A stretch of DNA of 64,000 nucleotides. It comes from Chloroflexi bacterium TSY. Its GTDB lineage: Bacteria > Chloroflexota > Anaerolineae > Caldilineales > Caldilineaceae. The notes under the pieces were generated by a model. That model ran no database searches. It was given only the letters and a program-made list of their open reading frames with translations, and had not been told where the DNA came from. Shown piece after piece: positions 57,901-64,000 of the stretch; position 1 is the stretch's first letter, and each line of letters begins with the position of its first letter. The position numbers were made by a program, and so were the translations under genes. The stretch covers positions 92,161-156,160 of the forward strand of contig JAHBNG010000022.1 of NCBI GenBank assembly GCA_019217005.1, written 5' to 3'.

Positions 57901-60744
57901 TACAATAAGCTCGGCAAGCAGGAAGAGACCTTCGACAAGCTAGGCCGTAAGATGTCGTTTGAGTATGACGAGATGGGTCAGCTTATGAAGATCACCTATC
58001 CCGATATGACGACCGAGAAGTTCACATACGACAGCGAGGGACGGCGCAAAACTGCAACGGATCGTGGTGGCCGTGAAACCCGCTTTGAATACGACGAGTT
58101 GGGCAGGTTGGTCAAAACGGTCTTCCCGGATATGTCCTTTACGGAGAACTTCTATGACGCCGCAGGTCGTCTGGAGCAGAGCATCGACGCCCGCGGCAAA
58201 ATCACCCACTACGAATATGACAAAGCGGGCCGAAGAACCAAGATCATCGACCCGCTCCAGAATGAAACTGTTTTTGCGTATGACCCTAACGGCAATCAGG
58301 TGCTGTTCCGCGACCCCAAGACGCATGAAACAACTTTCGAGTATGATGAGCTAAATCGCCGGGTAAAGACCATCTTCCCTGACACCACTTTCACCCAAAC
58401 CGACTACGACGAACTGGGAAGTAGAATTCGGGAGATAGACCAGGCTGGGAAGATCACCGAGTCCGAGTATGACCTGCTTGGACGCCTCACCAAGGTGATT
58501 CAACACAATGAGGGCCAGCAACTCGAAACCATCTACACATATGATGAAGTGGACAACCGCATCGCCCAATCCGACGCCAACAACCATACCACGCGTTTCG
58601 AGTATGATGCATTGGGGCGTGAGACAAAGCGCATCCTGCCCGACGGCCTCGCTGAAACCAAAGAATATGACGCTGCGGGAAATCTCAAAACCTGGACTAA
58701 GTTCGACCGTAATGAAATTACTTATGACTACGACAGCAATAACCGCCTGATTCGGAAGAACTTCCCGGATTCGACGTCGGTTGACTTCGCCTACACCGCG
58801 ATTGGCCAGAGACAGGCCGTCACCGATACCCGCGGCGTCACTATGTATGAGTATGACATCCGCGACCGACTCCAGACGCTCACCTATCCAGATGGACGGC
58901 AACTGCGCTACGGCTACGACGCCAATGGCAACCGCACAAGTCTAACTGCCGTCATCGGCGCTACAGTGATGACCACCTCCTACACCTATGATGATGCCAG
59001 CCGCCTTGACACCGTGACCGACTCCAGCAGCGGCGACTATGACTTCGACTGGGATGCTAACGGCAACCGCGAACGCCTGGCTTACCCCAACGGCACTACC
59101 ACCGCCTATCAATACAACACCCTGAACCGCCTAACAGACCTCACCACAATCGGACCTGCTGGGACAATCCAGTCCTATCAATTCACCCTGGAACCTGCTG
59201 GCAACCGAAGACAGATCGACGAAGCCGACGGCACAACCAGAACCTACGCATATGATGACCTCTACCGACTCACCACGGAGACGATCACAAACGCCCAGGG
59301 ACTCGTCTACCGGAAAACCTTCGACTACGACAATGTTGGGAATCGACTCACCCAAGAAACAACCGGTCAGGGTGCTGGGAATGTGGGTTATACCTACGAC
59401 GACCGAGATCGGCTTCTCACCGGGAATGCCACCAACTATGATTACGACGACAACGGCAATCTCATCTCGAAATCTGGCGAAGCTACTTATACATGGGATT
59501 TCGAGGATCGGCTCATCCAGGTCGAGAAGAATGACGGCACCGTGGTGGAAAACACTTACGATACCGATGGCGTACGTGTCCGTATCGAGACAATTATTCC
59601 AGGAAATGGAACGGCCATTACCAACTTCCTCGTGGATATCGAGGCGAACTTTAGCCACGTCGTCGCCGAGACAGATGAGACGGGAGTACTAGTTGCATAT
59701 TACGTACGCGGCGGCGATATCCTACTTTCTATTGAAAGGCCCTCTGAGCAGCGTTATTACCATGGAGATGAACTTGGTTCGATTCGATTCCTCAGCGATG
59801 AGAGTGGAATCATCACGGATTCCTATACCTATACCGCATTCGGTGAGCGTCTGGGCCACGCAGGCACAGATCCGCAGCCCTATCAATTTGCCGGTGAACC
59901 CTTCAGTTCCAACGTTGGCTTCTACTACAACCGGGCACGATGGTTAGATCCGAACGTAGGACGATTCGTCGGAGCGGATCTTTTTGAAGGCAGTGTTAAC
60001 ATCCCCTCTACGCTTCACAAGTACGTTTACACTGGAAACAATCCCATCAACAAAGTGGATCCCGGTGGACAGTTCTCTGTTTCTGCTGCGGTCACGGTAG
60101 CATCCCTCGTAGGAACCCTGGCGCCCTTGGGCCTCGCTTTGTCGCCGGTACACACCGGTGTTCTTAGAGGTCCTTCTACAGCGTCCAAAAAGCCACAGCT
60201 ACCTGATCTGAACAAGGTGCTAGTTAATACTCACTCTGTTCAGATACGAAACTCGCGACTCTCGCCAGATCGAATATTCGAGAGGCTTGCAGCGTTTACA
60301 GCTGCCAAACGAGTACTCATCGTACGAGGTCCGCCGGTCACCGGAGTCGGACAAGACGTGACGTTCTCCTTCTCTGGTTCCATTTTTGGCCTCTTGCAGG
60401 ATGATTTTAGCGTGCGATCCGTGAAGTTCCGATCAGGACGATTCCTATCGGTTGTAACATTAGAGGGACATCCCTTGGCTGGCTGGCGGTTTTGGAGAGT
60501 GCTAACTCTCCCCAATAATGACATTGTCGTGCAAACAGGTGCAGTCGAACATCCGTTTGGAATCTTGCCAACGGTGGGCTCACCTATTGTAGGAAATAGC
60601 GAAATGTTTCGCTTGTGGAGGATCGTTGTATGGGAGGCTCTTACTTTCTCTAGAGGGATTCGTGTGGCCAATACAGAGTTTGATGTGTTCTTCGGGAAAT
60701 GGGTACCCGAGAAGAAGGAAGAGTTTCTAAGTTTGGTGCGATGA
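54943..60744 (+). CDS. Exported RHS/YD-repeat protein with a unique C-terminal tip
   Basis: 1,933 residues, one open frame. A signal peptide (LYRIIAIIICLSFLVNASPI) is followed by a Pro/Thr linker and two related modules of about 80 residues (LIPSWNLLSTPKEPLDTDPA and EGWNLIGLPLEQSRPIWSAL). A DUF6531-like entry (IPVAGIPIQVIRTYDSRDKR) leads into about 1,000 residues of YD repeats (such as TTFEYDSSGNLTKETDAEGN and FEYDELGRLVKTVFPD) that build the cocoon. The core ends with RFVGADLFEGSVNIPSTLHK and YTGNNPINKVDPGG near residue 1,706. The last about 228 residues are unlike the rest and have no family I recognise; in RHS proteins this is the released effector. No intact immunity gene follows. No type VI or Tc genes are nearby, so secretion would be Sec/WapA-like. 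Confidence 0.88.
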   Translation: MDITPHTRKALYRIIAIIICLSFLVNASPIVAGPDARAAARPADQHRAWGNPRPAQSDTSVMDSWNQFWVSHVQPELPDWRAIWDWVLSLQSPWIGTASETEETQTNQPTSTPSHVVYARMSQTATATPSPPPEPDSVQAAPQDILPPGQTDIAPPNLVAPFQLSEPPFDELFLIPSWNLLSTPKEPLDTDPATFFSTVDGSFNQVFAYDACDTVDPWKQYDPADPPSSDLTTIDHKIGFWIEATAAVTLPLTGTIPPTTTIELCEGWNLIGLPLEQSRPIWSALASIEGKYSRVFGYDPTDATDPWEFFDVSVPVWVNDLLIMHPGRGYWILATENTTLTLTNEVGPIEVRLTSPDESALEVSTVTFITDVVGTVAGDLLQSWTLSYRMHGEEEQIPFATGNTPVMTDTLGSFDPTLLLNGLYEISLTATDLTGQSISTSADVVVEGEAKIGHFTLSFIDLEIPVAGIPIQVIRTYDSRDKRQGDFGFGWTLSLKDVRLQENGIHGFNWQGVAEFSQIPGSFLFCVQPTRGHIVTVTLPDNTTYKFQLTLDVDCTAARPSVVNISYAPLPGTHATLVPLGINTELIVGGGFPNNPSRPPASLVLQPEPGIPYDPDLYELTLQDGRSFVISQEDGLQSVTDLNGNTLTFNNDGIIHSSGKSVDFVRDDEGRITSIADPNNNPMTYGYDANGDLVSFTDREQNTTTFTYLDAIPHHLDGIEDPRGIMPIRNEYDDNGRLLRHVDAFGNVISYTHSIDTRIEIVVDRTGAQRVLAYDARGNVVRETDPKGNVTLRSFDANDNRTCETEVHGPSQSGTSCEDSPGRTLFLYDDRDNLLRQTDAEDNETTFTYNARDQVETIRDPRMMTTTNVYDDANGNLLMTIDAAGNETVFTYNAQGDVESQTVTVGGQEAVTTFEYDSSGNLTKETDAEGNEITFTYDANGNRETGIRKRTLPSGAPEVLTTTFTYDKLDRLVRTEDPDGSVTRTVYNKLGKQEETFDKLGRKMSFEYDEMGQLMKITYPDMTTEKFTYDSEGRRKTATDRGGRETRFEYDELGRLVKTVFPDMSFTENFYDAAGRLEQSIDARGKITHYEYDKAGRRTKIIDPLQNETVFAYDPNGNQVLFRDPKTHETTFEYDELNRRVKTIFPDTTFTQTDYDELGSRIREIDQAGKITESEYDLLGRLTKVIQHNEGQQLETIYTYDEVDNRIAQSDANNHTTRFEYDALGRETKRILPDGLAETKEYDAAGNLKTWTKFDRNEITYDYDSNNRLIRKNFPDSTSVDFAYTAIGQRQAVTDTRGVTMYEYDIRDRLQTLTYPDGRQLRYGYDANGNRTSLTAVIGATVMTTSYTYDDASRLDTVTDSSSGDYDFDWDANGNRERLAYPNGTTTAYQYNTLNRLTDLTTIGPAGTIQSYQFTLEPAGNRRQIDEADGTTRTYAYDDLYRLTTETITNAQGLVYRKTFDYDNVGNRLTQETTGQGAGNVGYTYDDRDRLLTGNATNYDYDDNGNLISKSGEATYTWDFEDRLIQVEKNDGTVVENTYDTDGVRVRIETIIPGNGTAITNFLVDIEANFSHVVAETDETGVLVAYYVRGGDILLSIERPSEQRYYHGDELGSIRFLSDESGIITDSYTYTAFGERLGHAGTDPQPYQFAGEPFSSNVGFYYNRARWLDPNVGRFVGADLFEGSVNIPSTLHKYVYTGNNPINKVDPGGQFSVSAAVTVASLVGTLAPLGLALSPVHTGVLRGPSTASKKPQLPDLNKVLVNTHSVQIRNSRLSPDRIFERLAAFTAAKRVLIVRGPPVTGVGQDVTFSFSGSIFGLLQDDFSVRSVKFRSGRFLSVVTLEGHPLAGWRFWRVLTLPNNDIVVQTGAVEHPFGILPTVGSPIVGNSEMFRLWRIVVWEALTFSRGIRVANTEFDVFFGKWVPEKKEEFLSLVR

Positions 60745-60855
60745 GACGAAAGTAGGTATTCCGATTCTCGTAGCCGTCATAATCGTCCCGATTCTGCCGA
60801 TGACGATTAAAAACCTTAGATCAGTCAGCATCATACCGAGTCGCCGCCTCGGCTA

Positions 60856-61000
60856 TTGAGTTTTTGCGACACGATCAAGCTGAATGGGCCAACGTTGCCG
60901 CCAACACTTACATTTCAGCCTTGCTTGACGGCGTCCAATATGCCGAAGCGGACACCATCATTGGCAAGGGCGACTCTGCCTATACATTGACGCACCCGAT
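60856..61000 (+). pseudogene. Decayed copy 1 of the secreted-leader module
   Basis: DNA at 60856 matches the later copies (GACACGATCAAGCTGAATGG versus GGCACGGTCAAGCTGAACGG). The readable part is NVAANTYISALLDGVQYAEA followed by DTIIGKGDSAYTL. No start or signal peptide remains. It lies just after the RHS stop. Confidence 0.65.
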
Positions 61001-61073
61001 GACTATCCGGATATATAGTCACACATCATCGACCTGTGCTGAGCGAATGACGTGCATTGAAATGCAAATAAGG

Positions 61074-61123
61074 ATCAGCAAGTCACGTCCTAATAGTCCA
61101 TCTCTCCCAAACGAGGAGGAACC
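61074..61123 (+). repeat. Duplicated 5' leader, copy 1
   Basis: ATCAGCAAGTCACGTCCTAA and TAGTCCATCTCTCC lead to GAGGAGGAACC before the ATG at 61124. The same block, with few changes, is at 61429-61478. It contains the ribosome-binding site GAGGAGG. Confidence 0.75.
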
Positions 61124-61414
61124 ATGATCAACCGATCCACCCTAGCACTTATCCTGGCGGCACTATTCTTCATCGTCACCGGCACGCTGGTACAAGCTAC
61201 TCCGCCCTCCCTGCCGGCGAGCTTTTACGGCACGGTCAAGCTGAACGGGGCCAACGTTGCTGCCAACAACCGCATCTCCGCCTGGATCGACGGCGTCAAA
61301 TAGGCCGAGGTGCCCATCTCGGTTGTTGGCAACGAATCCGTCTATGTCATCCGTATACCAGGCAATGACTCAGATACAAATAATCTGTCTATGCTGACGA
61401 ACGAAGCGGCTTGA
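61124..61414 (+). pseudogene. Decayed copy 2 of the secreted-leader module
   Basis: Starts MINRSTLALILAALFFIVTG with a signal peptide and PSLPASFYGTVKLNGANVAA, nearly the same as the next gene. A TAG at 61301-61303 replaces the Tyr codon of YAE in the full copy. The frame continues as AEVPISVVGNESVYVIRIPG and stops at 61414. The discoidin domains found in the full copy are absent. Confidence 0.8.
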
Positions 61415-61428
61415 GGGAACATATCAAT

Positions 61429-61478
61429 ATCAGCAAGTCACGCCCTAACGGTCCATCTCTCCTAGATGTGGAGGAACC
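61429..61478 (+). repeat. Duplicated 5' leader, copy 2
   Basis: ATCAGCAAGTCACGCCCTAA and CGGTCCATCTCTCC lead to GTGGAGGAACC before the ATG at 61479. Partner of 61074-61123. Confidence 0.75.
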
Positions 61479-63212
61479 ATGATCAACCGATCGTACATAG
61501 CAATTATCCTAGCAATATTAATTTTCATCGTCACCGGTGCTCTGACCCACGCGACCCCGCCGTCCCTGCCAGCGAGCTTCTACGGCACGGTCAAGCTGAA
61601 CGGGGCCGACGTTGCCGCCAACACCTACATTACAGCCTGGATAGACGGCGTCCGATATGCCGAAGCGCCCATCTCGATTGTCGACGGCGACTCCGTCTAC
61701 GTCGTCGATGTGCCTAGCGATGACCTCAATACGCAGAGCGTTGAAGGCGGACGCGACGGCGATACCATCACCTTCAAGCTGGATGACTTCAACATCGAGC
61801 AGACCGCCACCTGGACCAGCGGTGCCATAAGTGAACTGAACCTGACTGTCTCTCCTTTGCCGGTTGCGCGTTTCTCGTCCAGCAAGGGTCTGAACGTGGC
61901 CCAACTGGAAGATGGGGCCAGTATTGCTGATTTTTCCAGTGTGTTTAGTGACTTCGCCGGGTATCAGCCAGAAAATGCGATTGATTATAGTACCAGCGCC
62001 AACTGGCTCACCGGCAGCGGCCAGGTCACCGACCAGTGGATTAAAGTTGCGCTAATCGGGGAGCAGCGTCATGTAGTAGATCGAGTCATCCTTGGGGGTA
62101 CCTCCAACAATGTCAGCCTCAAAGACTTTGAAGTGAGGGTCTCGACGACGGGGGTTGCCGAGACCGACTTTACCACTGTCCTGACTGGAACCGTGCCCCA
62201 GGACAGTAAGCTTCACGAGTTCACCTTTGACCCGGTCCAGGCTCGCTATGTCCAGCTCTTCATCAAAAACAATCATGGTGGCTCTTATATTCAGGTCAAT
62301 CACTTCCAAGTCTGGACGCGCGACCGGCAGGGTGGCATTGTCTCGCTGCGCGAGGGCCCGCCAGCTTCGATTGTCGCCGCTTCCAGCCAGTGTTGCCCTG
62401 CCAATGCACCGGAAAAAGCGATAGATGAGATCCCTGGCTCTGCCTGGTTTCCCACTCAAGGCCAGACCGCTAATGAATGGTTCAAAGTCGAATTAGGGGG
62501 TGGACGCACTTATACCATCGACCGGGTGCGCCTGCAAACGGATAGCGCAATGGAGGGTGCACGCGACTTCGAGATCCGGGTTTCGACCACCATCACCGAT
62601 GACGCTGCCTTTACCACCGTCTTCAGCGGCACGGCAGCGGCCACGACCGACCTGCAAGAATTCGTCTTTGCGGCACCAGTGGAAGCCCGCTATGTTCAGC
62701 TCTTTGTCCACAACAATCACGGCAGTAACTTCTGGATTCGCGTCAACACTTTCCAGGTGCTGACCTCCGATGGTGCCAACGTGGCCCGCTTAGAAGGGGT
62801 AGGTGCCTTTGTCGTGGATTTCTCCAGCCAGTGGAACACCAGTAGCGGGCCAGAGCAAGCCATCGGATTCGACGCCAACCCAGTCTGGTTGAGCGGCACT
62901 GGCCAGGTCACCAATCAGTGGCTCAAGATCCGTCTTATCCAGGGTGGACCGTATCTGGTGGATCGAATCAAACTCCAGGGCCTGAGCGGTGGCCAATCAC
63001 CCAAAGATTTCGAGATTGGGGTCTCGAATGCCACACACGAGGACGCCGACTTCATTTCCATCTTCAAAGGCACCCTGCCTAGCGATGGTCAGGTCCATTG
63101 GGTTACCTTCCCTCCCGTGGCAGCCAAATATGTCCGACTCTTCATCTTCAACAATCATGGCAGCGATACCTTCATCAGTCTACGGGATTTCGAGTCTTTT
63201 CGACCCAGTTAG
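61479..63212 (+). CDS. Exported protein with three discoidin (F5/8 type C) domains
   Basis: 577 residues. A signal peptide (SYIAIILAILIFIVTGALTHA) is followed by the leader module (FYGTVKLNGADVAANTYITA then WIDGVRYAEAPISIVDGDSV) and three tandem F5/8C-like domains of about 140 residues, starting near residues 125, 275 and 420. Each ends in a closely related strand: ARYVQLFIKNNHGGSYIQVN, ARYVQLFVHNNHGSNFWIRV and AKYVRLFIFNNHGSDTFISL. Such domains bind glycans at the cell surface. The stop at 63212 is followed in another frame by PKD-like sequence, so the native protein may have been longer. GAGGA precedes the ATG. Confidence 0.85.
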   Translation: MINRSYIAIILAILIFIVTGALTHATPPSLPASFYGTVKLNGADVAANTYITAWIDGVRYAEAPISIVDGDSVYVVDVPSDDLNTQSVEGGRDGDTITFKLDDFNIEQTATWTSGAISELNLTVSPLPVARFSSSKGLNVAQLEDGASIADFSSVFSDFAGYQPENAIDYSTSANWLTGSGQVTDQWIKVALIGEQRHVVDRVILGGTSNNVSLKDFEVRVSTTGVAETDFTTVLTGTVPQDSKLHEFTFDPVQARYVQLFIKNNHGGSYIQVNHFQVWTRDRQGGIVSLREGPPASIVAASSQCCPANAPEKAIDEIPGSAWFPTQGQTANEWFKVELGGGRTYTIDRVRLQTDSAMEGARDFEIRVSTTITDDAAFTTVFSGTAAATTDLQEFVFAAPVEARYVQLFVHNNHGSNFWIRVNTFQVLTSDGANVARLEGVGAFVVDFSSQWNTSSGPEQAIGFDANPVWLSGTGQVTNQWLKIRLIQGGPYLVDRIKLQGLSGGQSPKDFEIGVSNATHEDADFISIFKGTLPSDGQVHWVTFPPVAAKYVRLFIFNNHGSDTFISLRDFESFRPS

Positions 63213-63960
63213 GCGGAGCGATCGTACCTTTTGATGACCTCTCTGCAGACCCTGTAGGTCAAGTGGTAGACTGGCAGTGGAACTTCGGTGACGGCGCAAC
63301 ATCGACGGAGCAGCACCCATTCCATATCTACCCTGCCCCAGGCAGCTATCCCGTCGGCCTCACGATTACGGATGAGGATGGAAATGCAGATACGTCAACG
63401 ATGACGTACACCGTCCTCTCACCACCAACGGCTGCCTTCGTCTGGTCTCCGGATATGCCTGATGAAGGCCAGGTCGCTACGCTCACTGATACCTCTACTG
63501 ATGTCGATGGTGCGGTCGTTGGATGGCGGTGGCAGTTTGCTCATACCAACGAACAAACGACGCAAAACACGAGTACAAGCTTCCCTGATAACGGTGGACA
63601 CGTGGTGCGCCTCACCGCAACCGACAGTCAACTCCTGACCACTACCGTGAGCCAGACGATCACCGTCCTAAACGCACCACCCACCGCCAACGCTGGCTCT
63701 AATCAGGTTGTGGTCTGGGGGCAAGATTGGGCCATAGATTCTACTGTTTTTGACCCGAGCTCCGCAGATCGTGCCGCCCTGGATTGCGACTGGGATTTCG
63801 GAGATGGTCAGTCAGCTCAAGTACTTGACTGTTACAACAGTTCGCCCAAAGTTGTACATACTTACACCGTCCCTGGGGTCTACACTGCCACTGACCGTCA
63901 CCGACAAAGGGGGCGTCCGACAGCGGCAACCTGGCCACCGTCAATCGGGGACACATTCCT
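63212..63960 (+). pseudogene. PKD-domain remnant, in another frame
   Basis: Directly after the stop of the discoidin gene, another frame reads GGAIVPFDDLSADPVGQVVD then WQWNFGDGATSTEQHPFHIY, the hallmark WxFGDG of a PKD domain, and VDGAVVGWRWQFAHTNEQTT, then DRAALDCDWDFGDGQSAQVL with VHTYTVPGVYTAT. It holds two or three PKD units but has no start codon, and the frame switches near 63890. It may be the lost C-terminus of the discoidin protein or the end of a separate gene. Confidence 0.65.
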
Positions 63961-64000
63961 GATCAATTACAGCCTTCACAGTCTCAGTAGATCCAATTTG

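Noticed and set aside
55216..60671. Several minus-strand ORFs under the RHS gene
   Set aside because: Shadows of a repetitive, G+C-rich coding sequence; none has a ribosome site or known motif.

Overview
This window comes from a bacterial chromosome, most likely a Chloroflexota (Anaerolineae/Caldilinea-type) genome. That placement is an inference from the protein mix: polyol and branched-chain amino acid ABC importers, DUF4058, DUF971, an ECF42-type sigma factor with a YCII partner, PhyH, and an exported RHS protein with GWNLIGLP-type modules. No rRNA or tRNA gene was found to settle it. Metabolic genes are mostly intact, but the segments between them are densely invaded by insertion sequences (IS) and short non-autonomous elements.

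Layout. 1-3.3 kb: three nested IS (IS630 hit by IS3, IS3 hit by a MULE-like IS). 3.35-5.7 kb: a GmrSD-like DUF262/HNH restriction gene broken by a 155-bp MITE. 6.6-8.4 kb: dead dihydroxyacetone kinase genes dhaL and dhaK. 8.5-10.2 kb: DUF4058 and a sugar isomerase/epimerase. 10.4-17.4 kb: a four-gene operon (winged-helix-like protein, AAA ATPase, small acidic protein, PIN domain) broken by a second copy of the same MITE and by one IS nested in another. Cutting at the target duplications restores the reading frames exactly. This is the best candidate for an undescribed, probably conflict-related, system. 17.5-21.9 kb: three IS side by side. 22-28.5 kb: a polyol/sugar ABC importer with two different ATPases. 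29.5-35.3 kb: a Liv-type ABC importer. 35.3-37.8 kb: an ATPase-nuclease protein and a thioesterase. 37.8-43.5 kb: IS630 copy 2, a band-7 gene split by an ISL3 element, DUF971, DUF1028 and VOC genes. 43.9-49.1 kb: a YCII gene and an ECF42-type sigma gene split by two insertions, one being a MITE-IS-MITE stack separated by T8 tracts. 49.3-53 kb: a MacB-type export system. 53.5-54.4 kb: PhyH. 54.9-60.7 kb: a 1,933-residue exported RHS protein. 60.8-64 kb: three tandem copies of a secreted leader module (two decayed), a discoidin-domain protein and PKD remains.

Two dispersed hairpin repeat families run through the window: family A (about 77 bp, five copies) and family B (75 bp, four copies). One copy of A sits inside a copy of B, one A forms the C-terminus of an ABC ATPase, and one lies between livG and livF. 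Breaks fall mainly in IS and accessory genes while a 5.8-kb RHS gene and most transporter genes are open, so real decay is more likely than poor sequence, though several breaks lie in homopolymers and need read support.
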